Below are positions 27,172-36,209 of a stretch of 64,000 nucleotides of DNA, piece by piece. Positions within the stretch are counted from its first letter, which is position 1; each line of letters begins with the position of its first letter. Under the pieces are notes generated by a model. The model saw only the letters and a list, made by a program, of their open reading frames with translations. It made no database searches and was not told the DNA's origin. Position numbers and translations under genes: made by a program. Origin of the DNA: Nostoc sp. KVJ3 (GTDB taxonomy: Bacteria; Cyanobacteriota; Cyanobacteriia; Cyanobacteriales; Nostocaceae); the NCBI RefSeq assembly GCF_026127265.1, contig NZ_WWFG01000001.1, positions 1,680,501 through 1,744,500 on the forward strand. The letters are read 5' to 3'.

Positions 27172-28308
27172 CTATAACAGAACACTCAAGCTTTCCAGTC
27201 CATGTACCAACAGTGTTGGAATTGGTTTAAGAGGCAATTTTGAGTCAACGCTAAGGTTAGGAAATTCTTCCAGCAAAGCTTTCAGCGCAATCTTGGCTTC
27301 TAGTCGAGCTAAAGGTGCGCCCAAACAGAAATGAATTCCATTACCAAAGGCAAGATGTTTATTAGGTTCTCGATCAATGATCAAGCGATCGCCATTCTCA
27401 AACTTAAGTTCATCTCGATTGGCAGAACTTATCCATAGCCGCACAAGTTGCCCTTGAGGAATTATCTGGTCTCCAATTTGGGTTTCTACTTGGGTGTATC
27501 GTTGTAAGTAAGTAATCGGGGAGCGATAACGCAGTACTTCTTCAATTGCAGTCGGTAATATAGACAAGTCATTCCGTAATCGTTGGTTTTCATCGGGATA
27601 CTCATGCAGACACCAAATGCTATTTGTAATTAAATTAGTTGTAGTTTCATTACCAGCTACCAAGAGGATCATGCAAAAATCAACGAGTTCCTGTGCGGTC
27701 AACTTTTCTCCCCCTTCATAAGCCGTAATTAAATCACTAATTAAGTCTTTCTTTGGATGCTTTTGCCGCTCATTCAGTAATTGGCGGAAATAGTCAGCCA
27801 TATCTTTAATATCAGTTTGATCTCTAGCTATGATCCCGTCTGACCAGCGTTTGAAATCTTCCCGATCTTGAAAGGGTATACCGAGAATTTCTGCAATCAC
27901 GATTATCGGCAGCGGAATTGCGAAAGCGTGTACTAAATCGACCTGTTTGTGTTGCTTCATTTGCTCCAACAACTCGTGAGTAAGTTCGGTAATCCGAGGA
28001 GCCAATGCTTCAACTCGATTTTCAGTAAATACCTTCTGTACTATTGAGCGCAGTGATTTATGTTTAGGCGGATCGGTGGAGACCAAAGACTGAGTGAAAT
28101 CTTTTTGTTCGGGGGGTTGCGGAACTTTAGATGAAAAGGTTTTCCATTCGCTTAATACCCGTGCCACGTCGTCATAGCGAAACACCATCCAACATTGATG
28201 CTCTCTGTCGTAGAAAACAGGCGCTTCTCGACGCATTTTAGCCAACCAAGAAAAAGGACTGAGTAGGAATTGTGAATCGGTCGGTAAGAATTGTAAAACG
28301 GCAGTCAT
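27172..28308 (-). CDS. Cytochrome P450
   Basis: From the ATG at 28308 the product has 378 residues. AAGGAG, 6 bp upstream on the coding strand, supports this start over an extension to 28380. The I-helix motif is AGNETTTNLI, the ExxR motif is EEVLRY, and the heme ligand is Cys328 in FGNGIHFCLGAPLARLE. The sequence looks like a soluble bacterial class I P450, such as the CYP107/CYP109 type. It needs a ferredoxin and reductase not present here. It forms a same-strand block with the TetR regulator upstream and the SDR downstream. Confidence 0.93.
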   Translation of the reverse strand: MTAVLQFLPTDSQFLLSPFSWLAKMRREAPVFYDREHQCWMVFRYDDVARVLSEWKTFSSKVPQPPEQKDFTQSLVSTDPPKHKSLRSIVQKVFTENRVEALAPRITELTHELLEQMKQHKQVDLVHAFAIPLPIIVIAEILGIPFQDREDFKRWSDGIIARDQTDIKDMADYFRQLLNERQKHPKKDLISDLITAYEGGEKLTAQELVDFCMILLVAGNETTTNLITNSIWCLHEYPDENQRLRNDLSILPTAIEEVLRYRSPITYLQRYTQVETQIGDQIIPQGQLVRLWISSANRDELKFENGDRLIIDREPNKHLAFGNGIHFCLGAPLARLEAKIALKALLEEFPNLSVDSKLPLKPIPTLLVHGLESLSVLL

Positions 28309-28740
28309 AAAAATCTCCTTCATTGTGTAAAAAATTGCAGGTTGAACTGAGTCGGATGCTGTTACGATCTGGTACATCATCGACTATCAAAAATCTGTTG
28401 TGTAATTACGGAGTCAGGGGTAGAGCAATCGCGCTGACTCCAGATGTAATCAACACAGCTATGACAAAAATCTCTAGACGCAAACACCCTCTTAGAGGAT
28501 GTTTGAAAAGTCATGATTTATGTATCAAATATTCTTTTACCCCACCCTAACCCTCCCCGATATATTGGGGAGGGAACCGGATTTCCCTGTTTCCCCCTTT
28601 ATACCGGATTTCCTTGTTTCCCCCCTTTACAAGGGGGGATTAAGGGGGGTAATCATTCGATTAGTATCACAAGAACTTTTCAAACGACTTCTTAGGAAAG
28701 CGCCCAAATCAAGCCTTTTTAAAACTGTCTTAATTACGAA
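28309..28740. repeat. Intergenic stretch with palindromic CCCCACCCTAACCCTCCCC repeat
   Basis: From 28540 to 28655 a repeat starts CCCCACCCTAACCCTCCCC, contains an AGGGAACCGGATTTCC block (with CCGGATTTCC recurring 40 bp later), and ends with the hairpin CCCCCCTTTACAAGGGGGGA. Copies of the same family occur at 31954-32040 (inverted) and inside the P-type ATPase gene (39635-39684). A separate hairpin, GGAGTCAG...CTGACTCC, lies at 28410-28441. Confidence 0.75.
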
Positions 28741-29304
28741 TTACTCTCGCGCCAGTTTCAGCAGAGTTTCAATTACCTGCTTTTGCAAAGACTCCTCCGG
28801 GACTCCAAGACCAAAGAGGTGGACAAAGGATAGACCATTGATCGCTAGATAAATTACAGTTGCGATCGCTGGATCGAGTCCACTTGCTTCAATTTGCCGT
28901 TGCCAATCAGCAAAGTTTTCTTGAGCTGGCTTAAGTAATTCTGGATTTTCAGCAACTGCTGCTAGCAAACTAAATTGAATTGCACTAGAGTGACCATCAA
29001 ACTTTCCATGCGATCGGATATAGGCTCTGAGCCAATGTCCTGGTGTATTCGGTGCATCATCTTGCTCCAATTCATGCGAGAGTGATACTGCCTTTTGATC
29101 AATTAGCTGTTGCAACATCCCAGCAATCAAGGCTTCTTTGTTGGGAAAATGGTAAAGTAATCCACCTTTACTGACACCTGCTTCGCGGGCAACTGCCTCC
29201 AATGTCAATGCCTTTGAACCATGTGCTACCATCACTCGCCCTGCTGCTTCTAGCAATGCATTACGGGTGACAGATGTAGATTTTGTTTTTTTGGTAGCAG
29301 TCAT
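28741..29304 (-). CDS. TetR family transcriptional regulator
   Basis: The product has 187 residues. The N-terminal helix-turn-helix is RNALLEAAGRVMVAHGSKALTLEAVAREAGVSKGGLLYHFPNKEALI, a textbook TetR/AcrR DNA-binding domain. The C-terminal ligand domain resembles TetR_C proteins with LLAAVAENPELLKPAQ. It lies upstream of the P450 and SDR genes on the same strand and probably controls them or itself. Two palindromes at 29647-29689 are likely operators. Confidence 0.92.
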   Translation of the reverse strand: MTATKKTKSTSVTRNALLEAAGRVMVAHGSKALTLEAVAREAGVSKGGLLYHFPNKEALIAGMLQQLIDQKAVSLSHELEQDDAPNTPGHWLRAYIRSHGKFDGHSSAIQFSLLAAVAENPELLKPAQENFADWQRQIEASGLDPAIATVIYLAINGLSFVHLFGLGVPEESLQKQVIETLLKLARE

Positions 29305-30054
29305 AGAGCTTGAATGATGGAACTAGTTAAATTGTCCGGTGAACACAGTTTATCTGGCAACGAGATTGTCAATATCTTCTCTCATTGCTTCATCTGTGGG
29401 GCAGCAAGGCTAGGATTAGATTTATTGGGACTGCTTGCTCTGTTTGAAAATCGGTGGGATGTAATCATCCAGTGTAAAGTTTCATCCAACAAATCTGTAG
29501 CACGTCGAACCTGCAAATTTTGAGACAGCAACGAATTGCTATAACAACTGAAAGTAGTTTGATTAGCAAAGGGATTTGCAATGGTAAACATAATATTCTC
29601 AATCCAAGATTGATAGAGATTGGATTCAAGTATCTACTACTAAAATACCGTCTGGACGGTTTATAAATATAAAGTACCGTCCAGACAGTATAGTGTCAAG
29701 TAGCAGTTTGAGATTTTGGATAATTAATTCCTTGGAAGTGCCTAACTTAGGATTGCAGACTGGCGACGTTCCTTAATCAATTTACGGATTTGCTCTCCTG
29801 GCTGTTTTGTCTGTGGTGGCAACTTTCTGTAGTTATATAGTGCTATGTAAAGACTGGAACTCTGAAAAGAGAGGATACCATGAGCCGATCGCAATTTGCA
29901 GAAATTGCAAGCAGTTCTATATCGCAAATGCGTGTATATTGTGGAAGTATGTGAAAAACTGCCAAGAAGTGTAAAAACCAAATTTACTTACATATACATC
30001 AGAACTATTGTTAAAATCCAAATAATTTTAAGATAATATTCATACCCAACTCCT
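29305..30054. other. 750-bp gap with remnants but no convincing gene
   Basis: Several short frames of 69-79 codons overlap on both strands but lack motifs, so none is annotated. The only clear features are the twin palindromes at 29647-29689 and a promoter-like pair on the reverse strand. The long distance between these and the TetR start suggests that a gene was lost here (inference). Confidence 0.4.
29647..29699 (-). promoter_or_regulatory. Twin TetR-type operators overlapping a promoter
   Basis: ACCGTC-TG-GACGGT (29647-29660) and ACCGTC-CA-GACAGT (29676-29689) are two copies of one palindrome, 29 bp apart. On the reverse strand TTGACA (29694-29699) and TACTTT (29671-29676), with a 17-bp spacer, form a promoter covered by the operators. 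A TetR dimer bound there would block transcription toward the TetR gene. Confidence 0.65.
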
Positions 30055-31920
30055 ATGAGAGAAACTGTCCTAGAGGTTCGCAATCTCCAAGTTGAATTTC
30101 CCGGTGATGGAAACATTAACAGAGCTTTGGATGGTATTTCCTTTGGGCTGCATCGAGGTGAAACTCTAGGAATAGTAGGAGAATCGGGGAGTGGTAAATC
30201 GGTGACAGCCTTAGCTGTGATGGGTTTGTTGCAAACTCCCGGTATAGTTACTGGCGGTGAAATCTGGTTTCGTCCGCAGGAGAATGGCAAAGCAATCGAT
30301 TTGGTTAAATTGCCTCCTGAACAAATGCAGTTACACCGGGGTGGCGACATCGCCATGATTTTTCAAGAACCGATGAGTTCGCTGAATCCAGTCTATAACA
30401 TTGGATTTCAGCTAATAGAAGCAATTATGCGGCATCAAAATGTGTCAGCAGCCCAAGCACGACAAATTGCGATCGCAGGTTTGCAAGAAGTTAAACTTTT
30501 ACCTAGTGATGAGGAGATCCAGCAGCAGTATACCGAAACTTCATCAAAACCAGAACCATCAAAATTAGCACGGTTGCTTAAAGAACACAAAGAAGCCATG
30601 CTGGAACGCTACCCTCATGAACTTTCTGGGGGTCAGTTGCAACGGGTGATGATTGCAATGGCAATTTCTTGCAACCCATTAATCTTAATTGCCGATGAAC
30701 CAACCACAGCTTTAGATGTGACGGTGCAAGCGACTATTTTGGAGTTATTGCGAGAATTGCAACAAAGTCGTGACATGGCAATGATTTTCATCACCCACGA
30801 TTTGGGGTTAATTTCGGAAATTGCTGACGAAGTAGCGGTGATGTATAAAGGCAAAGTTGTCGAATCTGGTACTTCTCGGCAAATTTTCAGCACTCCCCAG
30901 CATCCATATACTAAAGGTTTGATAGCTTGTCGCCCCACACTCAACCGCCGTCCCCAAAAATTACTCACCGTTTCTGACTACATGAGTGCAGAAGAGACAG
31001 CAACGGGACTAGTAGTAATTCAGCCGAAAGAACCCGCACAACCTACAGAAGTCACCACAGAAGAGATTGCTGCAAGATTGGCAAACTTCGATAAAAAGGA
31101 ACCCCTGCTGCAAATCCGCAACCTGAAAGTTGGTTTTCCGGTGCGCGGGGTATTTGGTGGGACAAAACGCTACAATATGGCAGTGAATGGCGTTTCTTTT
31201 GATGTCAAACCAGGGGAAACACTAGGTTTGGTGGGAGAATCTGGTTGCGGGAAAACCACCCTTGGTAGAACCTTGCTGCGCTTGATTGAACCGATGAGTG
31301 GTCAGATTATCTTTGAAAAACAAGATATTACTAGCCTCAAGGGAGAACGGTTGCAAAAACTGCGGCGGGAAATGCAAATAGTTTTTCAAAATCCTTTTAG
31401 TTCCCTTGACCCACGGATGAAGATTGGGGACGCGGTGATGGAACCGTTGTTAATTCACACCGTTGGTAAGACTAAGCAACAACGAAGGCAGCGAGTAGCC
31501 GAACTTTTAGAACGGGTGGGGTTGAATGCAGATGCGATTAACTTCTATCCGCATCAGTTTTCTGGTGGTCAACGCCAACGGATTTGTATAGCTCGTTCTT
31601 TGGCATTGAATCCTAAGTTTATCATCTGCGATGAATCAGTTTCGGCGCTGGATGTTTCAGTACAGGCGCAGGTATTAAATCTCCTTAAAGAATTACAGTC
31701 AGATTTTCAGCTTACTTATATCTTTATTTCTCACGATTTAAGTGTGGTTAAATTTATGAGCGATCGCATTTTAGTCATGAATCGCGGTCAAATTGTTGAA
31801 GAAGGCACAGCCGAAAGCATTTACTTGGAACCTAAAGAGGAATACACGCAAAAATTAATTGCTGCAATTCCTACTGGTAGTGCTGAACGGGTGCGAAGTC
31901 GTCATCTGAGGGCTTTATAG
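30055..31920 (+). CDS. Double ATP-binding subunit of a peptide/nickel-type ABC importer (DppD-DppF fusion)
   Basis: This 621-residue protein holds two full ABC domains. The first has Walker A GESGSGKS (about residue 42), signature LSGGQLQRVMIA and Walker B LIADEPT. The second has GESGCGKT (about residue 394), FSGGQRQRICIA and FIICDESVSALDV. Each is followed by the oligopeptide/dipeptide transporter C-terminal region (HPYTKGLIACRP and EEYTQKLIAAIP). The fusion resembles GsiA/YejF-type importers of peptides, glutathione or nickel. Permeases and binding protein are not adjacent. Urease accessory genes are convergent with it, which alone does not show nickel transport. Confidence 0.92.
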   Translation: MRETVLEVRNLQVEFPGDGNINRALDGISFGLHRGETLGIVGESGSGKSVTALAVMGLLQTPGIVTGGEIWFRPQENGKAIDLVKLPPEQMQLHRGGDIAMIFQEPMSSLNPVYNIGFQLIEAIMRHQNVSAAQARQIAIAGLQEVKLLPSDEEIQQQYTETSSKPEPSKLARLLKEHKEAMLERYPHELSGGQLQRVMIAMAISCNPLILIADEPTTALDVTVQATILELLRELQQSRDMAMIFITHDLGLISEIADEVAVMYKGKVVESGTSRQIFSTPQHPYTKGLIACRPTLNRRPQKLLTVSDYMSAEETATGLVVIQPKEPAQPTEVTTEEIAARLANFDKKEPLLQIRNLKVGFPVRGVFGGTKRYNMAVNGVSFDVKPGETLGLVGESGCGKTTLGRTLLRLIEPMSGQIIFEKQDITSLKGERLQKLRREMQIVFQNPFSSLDPRMKIGDAVMEPLLIHTVGKTKQQRRQRVAELLERVGLNADAINFYPHQFSGGQRQRICIARSLALNPKFIICDESVSALDVSVQAQVLNLLKELQSDFQLTYIFISHDLSVVKFMSDRILVMNRGQIVEEGTAESIYLEPKEEYTQKLIAAIPTGSAERVRSRHLRAL

Positions 31921-31953
31921 TCAACATTAGAACCAGGGCGTGTTACACCCCTT

Positions 31954-32040
31954 AATTCCCCCAATGTATTGGGGGGAAATAAGAAATTAAATCTGGTTCC
32001 CTCCCCTTGTAAAGGGGAGGGTTATGGTGGGGTTCTCCGG
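31954..32040. repeat. Palindromic intergenic repeat, inverted copy
   Basis: It contains CTGGTTCCCTCCCC, AAAGGGGAGGGTTATGGTGGGG and a CCCCCAATGTATTGGGGGG hairpin. These correspond to the 28540-28655 repeat read on the other strand. It lies between the convergent ABC and ureG genes and may act as a terminator. Confidence 0.7.
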
Positions 32041-32042
32041 CT

Positions 32043-32639
32043 TTAACAGATATTTGTGCAAACAAAGTTAATTACATCTGGAAGTCCAGACTGAGTTTTC
32101 AAATTAGTAAAAATAAAAGGTTTATCCCCACGCATTTTTTTAGCATCTCGTTCCATCACGCTTAAATCTGCACCGACATAAGGTGCTAAATCAATTTTGT
32201 TAATTACCAACAAATCAGACTTGGTAATACCGGGGCCACCTTTGCGAGGAATTTTATCACCAGCGGCAACATCAATGACGTAAATTGTTAAATCCACCAA
32301 TTCGGGACTAAAAGTAGCAGCCAAATTATCGCCACCACTTTCTAAAAACACTAAATTCAAATCGATAAAACGTTCTTCTAATTGTTCAATTGCCGCCAAA
32401 TTCATCGAAGCATCTTCGCGGATAGCAGTATGAGGACAACCACCAGTCTCTACACCCAAAATGCGATCGCTATCCAATGCCTGAGAACGTACTAAAAACT
32501 GAGCATCCTCTTGAGTATAAATATCATTCGTCACTACCGCAATCTGATAATGCTCGCGTAATCCCTTACATAAAGCATCCACCAAAGCCGTCTTCCCCGA
32601 ACCCACCGGGCCAGCAACTCCCACTCTAAATGCATTCAT
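32043..32639 (-). CDS. ureG: Urease accessory GTPase UreG
   Basis: The product has 198 residues. The P-loop is GPVGSGKTAL (about residues 10-19). GVETGGCPHTAIREDAS supplies the Cys-Pro-His nickel motif, ESGGDN is switch-like, and VINKIDLAPYVG is the guanine-specificity NKxD. UreG supplies nickel to the urease active site with GTP hydrolysis, in complex with UreF and UreH. It ends the ureE-ureF-ureG cluster; structural ureABC and ureD are not in the window. Confidence 0.97.
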   Translation of the reverse strand: MNAFRVGVAGPVGSGKTALVDALCKGLREHYQIAVVTNDIYTQEDAQFLVRSQALDSDRILGVETGGCPHTAIREDASMNLAAIEQLEERFIDLNLVFLESGGDNLAATFSPELVDLTIYVIDVAAGDKIPRKGGPGITKSDLLVINKIDLAPYVGADLSVMERDAKKMRGDKPFIFTNLKTQSGLPDVINFVCTNIC

Positions 32640-32644
32640 AACTC

Positions 32645-32676
32645 CAAACTCCTAACTCCTAACTCCTAACTCCTAA
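32645..32676. repeat. CTCCTAA heptamer tract between ureF and ureG
   Basis: Four to five copies of CTCCTAA run through the gap and into the last codons of ureF. The same heptamer occurs at 1327-1350, next to the amt stop codon. Confidence 0.75.
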
Positions 32677-33358
32677 ACAACCTTGTATACTGTGTTTCAT
32701 GCTGCATACTCGCCAGCGACAAACCCCAACTACAACAGGCGAGTTCATCATCTTCCAACGCGAGAATTTGTAACGCCGCAGTGCTAAATAATGGTTGCAA
32801 ATCTAGCAATAACCTCTGTCCTGCGGTTTGTCCAAGGGGAATAAGTTTCACGCCAGCAGTAATCAAATTACTTGCCCAACTATGCAGATATCCGAGTAAT
32901 GCGGCTTTGATGCTAATTTGCCAATGGGCAACGGCAATACCAAAAGCGATCGCATAATTGCAAGGATTACCGACAGCATCGGCAATAGGTATAGTTTGCG
33001 GTTCTAGTTTACCAAGTAATTGGATCAGCGATCGCCCCATCTGCCAACTAGAGGCGCGTAATTCTTCTGTTTCCCTTGCAGCGGATAACCAGAGATTCCA
33101 ACGGCATAGCGACTCTACATCATTCATTTTTGCCGATTGCTGCGATCGTACCATCACCGCCGCTTCTAAGCGAATTGCCCCATACAGCAACTCTGCTTTT
33201 AACCAATCTTTGAGATTTGTGTGGCTAGCGATCGTACCATTTTCCACCAGCATTTCCAAGCCTTCAGAATAGCTATATGCTCCCACAGGCAAAGCAGGGC
33301 TAGCTAACTGCAAAATACTCAAAAGATGGCTATCAGTGAGTATGATGGTGTTGTCCAT
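32666..33358 (-). CDS. ureF: Urease accessory protein UreF
   Basis: This 230-residue helical protein has the family stretch LQLASPALPVGAYSYSEGLE near the N-terminus and GQTAGQRLLLDLQPLF toward the end. UreF acts in the UreG-UreF-UreH complex that loads nickel into urease and gates the GTPase. Its start lies inside the 3' end of ureE (26-bp overlap), so the two are translationally coupled. The last residues are encoded by the heptamer tract, so the C-terminus may have drifted. Confidence 0.95.
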   Translation of the reverse strand: MDNTIILTDSHLLSILQLASPALPVGAYSYSEGLEMLVENGTIASHTNLKDWLKAELLYGAIRLEAAVMVRSQQSAKMNDVESLCRWNLWLSAARETEELRASSWQMGRSLIQLLGKLEPQTIPIADAVGNPCNYAIAFGIAVAHWQISIKAALLGYLHSWASNLITAGVKLIPLGQTAGQRLLLDLQPLFSTAALQILALEDDELACCSWGLSLASMQHETQYTRLFRS

Positions 33359-33779
33359 AAGCTCCTAATTCTGGCTGAAACGGTAAAATTTCCTCTTTAA
33401 CTTCTAACCCCAGTTGTTCCAACATCGTGCGTAAAACTGAATCTGACGACAGGCGTAAATAAGTTGGAGTAATTTCTACAGGTACATGACGATTTCCTAA
33501 ATGGTATGCTGCCCGTAGTAATAAAAGTGGTGTTTGGGCAAAGGCCGTCAGCACTATTTCTGGTTTAGCAGTAATTCTGATTAAACTGCTATGGGTTTCT
33601 TCTTGAATAATATCGCCATCGTGTAAAACAGTTCCTCTGGGTAAATGTAAAAACACAACTTTACCGTCTTCCGTTTCAAAGCGATGACGACTACGGGTAC
33701 GTTCTTCTGCTGTCAGCGCCAGAGTTAAGGTGACTACAGCATTGTGATTAGGTGGTTTAAGTTGGGTAAATGTCAGCAT
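33333..33779 (-). CDS. ureE: Urease accessory nickel chaperone UreE
   Basis: The product has 148 residues. The N-terminal UreE domain has RTRSRHRFETEDGKVVFLHLPRG, and the C-terminal metal-binding domain has YHLGNRHVPVEI with its conserved His. A short His-rich tip (GQHHHTH) is present. UreE binds nickel and hands it to the UreG complex. It is the first gene of the ureEFG cluster. The upstream gap of 250 bp carries its promoter, but no clear box was seen. Confidence 0.95.
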   Translation of the reverse strand: MLTFTQLKPPNHNAVVTLTLALTAEERTRSRHRFETEDGKVVFLHLPRGTVLHDGDIIQEETHSSLIRITAKPEIVLTAFAQTPLLLLRAAYHLGNRHVPVEITPTYLRLSSDSVLRTMLEQLGLEVKEEILPFQPELGAYGQHHHTH

Positions 33780-34011
33780 AAGAGCTTCGCCTGAACTTTG
33801 CTTTTTATTATGGTTCTAATTTAAACATCAAAACCTCAATAATGTTCATAGGACTTACACAAAATTAAACGCTGGCGGGGTAATACCCCTACCTGAAAAT
33901 CAAGGTCTTTTTGCGATCGCTAATGAATGTGTTTTGATAAATAGCGATCGGATTAATCATAATTCACCAAAACTAAACTTATAGTTTACAATATATCCTA
34001 ATTAAGCTTAA

Positions 34012-34030
34012 TTTGATATATTGTATCAAA
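34012..34030 (+). promoter_or_regulatory. Palindrome overlapping the start codon of the DNA methyltransferase gene
   Basis: TTTGATA-TATTG-TATCAAA has perfect 7-bp arms, and its right arm ends on the A of the ATG at 34030. Its place suggests an operator or mRNA hairpin limiting methyltransferase expression. Confidence 0.45.
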
Positions 34031-35226
34031 TGCAAGAAACACAACTTTCTTTTTTTTCTAACGAAGATGATCGAGAACCTCCTAAAAAACAAAAGAAACC
34101 TAAGTTAGGACGTTATGAACGTATCCAACGAGAATTAGAGAAAAATGATCCAGATCCATATAAGGTATATATTGATGTTGATTCAGTATCAATATCATCA
34201 TCTCAATACACCTTTATAGATTTATTCTGCGGAGCCGGAGGAATAACCCAAGGTCTAGTTCAAGCTGGATTTAAACCATTAGCTAGTGTTGAAATCAATC
34301 CAATTGCTTCTGCAACTCATCAAAGAAATTTTCCACATAGTCATCATTTTTGTGGTAACATCGAACAATTTTCTTCCCAAGATTTAATACAAAAAATCGG
34401 TTCACCTGAGATACATCTTGTTGTTGGTGGGCCACCATGTCAAGGCTTTTCTGTAGCAGGGAAACGCGACCCTAAAGACCCTCGAAATCGGTTATTTTAT
34501 GAGTTTGTGCGAGTTGTATCAGAAATACGTCCCTGGTATGTAGTAATGGAAAATGTACCAGGAATTCTGACAATTCAAAACGGGAATGTGAAGCAAGCAA
34601 TTATTGAAGCTTTTGAATCTATTGGCTATCCTCATATATCTATAGCAATTCTGGAATCTGCTGCTTATGGAGTTCCACAAATTCGCCCAAGAGTCATCTT
34701 TATTGCTAACAGATTTGGAATGCCAAACCCTTATCCCAAAGCTCAGTTATTACCCAAAGAATATAAACCTATTGAGTCAGCTATTTCTGATTTACCAGCA
34801 TATACCCCAATTCCAGAGATTAACCATGTATGGACTAAGCATTCACCTGAGTATATGGAACGAATTGCTAAAGTTCCTCCTGGTGGTTCTTTATATACAA
34901 AATATGTGGATGCTTTCAAGCGTCAATATCCTGGCAAACCAAGTATGACTGTTAAAGAAAATCATGGTGGTACTCATATTCACCCATATTTAAACCGGGT
35001 TATTTCCGCTCGTGAAATGGCAAGATTGCAGACATTTCCAGATTCCTTTATTTTTGAAGGTTCTATGAAAAAGGCTATATGGCAAATTGGAAATGCTGTA
35101 CCACCACGTTTAGCAGAGTGCATTGGCTACGCACTTATTCCCTATCTAAATAATATTGCAGTTAATCTCAGTTCTGTAGGGGCAATTCATAAATTGCCCC
35201 TACATTTGGTACTTGATAAACTTTAA
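34030..35226 (+). CDS. DNA (cytosine-5) methyltransferase, solitary
   Basis: From the ATG at 34030 the product has 398 residues. The ordered C5-MTase motifs are DLFCGAGGITQGL (I), GGPPCQGFS with catalytic Cys137 (IV), MENVPGI (VI), PQIRPRVIFIA (VIII) and ETARLQTFPDSF/QIGNAVPP-type ends (IX/X). No restriction endonuclease gene is adjacent, so it may be a solitary, housekeeping-type methylase. Cyanobacterial enzymes of this class include those modifying CGATCG, the HIP1 core, but the specificity cannot be read from the sequence. The last about 17 residues are encoded by a palindromic dispersed repeat. Confidence 0.92.
   Translation: MQETQLSFFSNEDDREPPKKQKKPKLGRYERIQRELEKNDPDPYKVYIDVDSVSISSSQYTFIDLFCGAGGITQGLVQAGFKPLASVEINPIASATHQRNFPHSHHFCGNIEQFSSQDLIQKIGSPEIHLVVGGPPCQGFSVAGKRDPKDPRNRLFYEFVRVVSEIRPWYVVMENVPGILTIQNGNVKQAIIEAFESIGYPHISIAILESAAYGVPQIRPRVIFIANRFGMPNPYPKAQLLPKEYKPIESAISDLPAYTPIPEINHVWTKHSPEYMERIAKVPPGGSLYTKYVDAFKRQYPGKPSMTVKENHGGTHIHPYLNRVISAREMARLQTFPDSFIFEGSMKKAIWQIGNAVPPRLAECIGYALIPYLNNIAVNLSSVGAIHKLPLHLVLDKL
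35175..35204. repeat. TGTAGGGGCAATT palindrome within the methyltransferase 3' end
   Basis: An almost perfect 30-bp palindrome identical in theme to the intergenic one at 51530-51559. It sits in frame and encodes the VGAIHKLPL part of the C-terminus, so the enzyme's end has been formed or extended by the repeat. Confidence 0.75.
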
Positions 35227-35234
35227 AATAAAAT

Positions 35235-36101
35235 TTACCTCTCTGCTAAACCTACCTGTCCTCCAATTAGCCCCAGAAAACCTGTGCCAAAGTGCTGAAT
35301 CTCTAAAAAACTTGCTTGCTCTGGTGAAGTTTTGTAAATCTTGAATGTCTTCATAATCCCCAAAGTAGCAGCACTTTCTAGAGGGCCAATAAAACTAATA
35401 TCTCTGTCAAGAAAATAAGATTGATTAGCCCATTGAGTCATTTGATTTGCATTCAAAAAGTAGCAGCCAGCGTGAGGGTTGAGGGCACGATGAAAGGTAA
35501 TTGGTAAGTTCATAATTGCACCCTTGAGTTCCTGTTGCTCCTGTACATTTTGAAAGGAAGCAGTTACTCTGAAAGCCAAATCGCCATCAATATAAGCTTT
35601 ATGAACCAAACCATAAGGGGAAACTTCGTAACGATTTGGCTGGAGCAAATTTAAATCACTGGTTTGTTGGGTAAACCAGTTTAATTTTATAAAAAACCAA
35701 GGGTCATAAATAATTAGATCGTCTTCTAGAAAGCAGTAGTAATCATACTGACCGAGAAAACTTTGCAGAACAGCTTGACATTCAAACCCTAAAAGCATAG
35801 GTTCTACATTAGTAGAATGATGCTGATATAAATGGGATGGCAAGGAAAGCTGATTCAGAAGATGATTATCTTTAGTTGTGCAAATAACAATATCTATTTC
35901 GTGGGACTGGGGTTGGTTAGCAGGGAAAGCTATTCGTTGAGCAATATTAATGATCCTTTGAGATTTACCAAATAATTCGTGTAAGGTGGTAAGGCTTTTA
36001 GTTAACGCCTGTAATCGGGGTTGTGGGTCTTTGCGTTGGGAAGCATGACGGCCATCGCTGCTAGGTTTGAAAAAATGGGCAATGGTAAAAATAATTCGCA
36101 T
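35235..36101 (-). CDS. Putative glycosyltransferase-like protein
   Basis: From the internal ATG at 36101 (MRIIFTIAHFFK) the product has about 288 residues. It has a Rossmann-like start, IDIVICTT, and a DxD-like segment FLEDDLIIYDPWFF, typical of GT-A glycosyltransferases. The aromatic-rich second half has NPHAGCYFLNANQM. The open frame extends 18 codons further upstream without support. Only the general glycosyltransferase-like nature can be proposed. It lies 54-108 bp downstream of a GT4 gene on the same strand, which supports a joint role in glycan synthesis. Confidence 0.6.
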   Translation of the reverse strand: MRIIFTIAHFFKPSSDGRHASQRKDPQPRLQALTKSLTTLHELFGKSQRIINIAQRIAFPANQPQSHEIDIVICTTKDNHLLNQLSLPSHLYQHHSTNVEPMLLGFECQAVLQSFLGQYDYYCFLEDDLIIYDPWFFIKLNWFTQQTSDLNLLQPNRYEVSPYGLVHKAYIDGDLAFRVTASFQNVQEQQELKGAIMNLPITFHRALNPHAGCYFLNANQMTQWANQSYFLDRDISFIGPLESAATLGIMKTFKIYKTSPEQASFLEIQHFGTGFLGLIGGQVGLAER

Positions 36102-36209
36102 TGAGTCTATTAATTTATTATTTGTAAATATCCTTGCTTTATTGCTTTTGACCAATTAAAAAACTTCAATTTACCCAAAATTTCGGGAAACTCAACCCCA
36201 AAGAATCAT

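Noticed and set aside
29314..29591. Overlapping 69-codon frames on both strands
   Set aside because: They lack motifs, overlap each other and lie in a gap that looks like decayed DNA.
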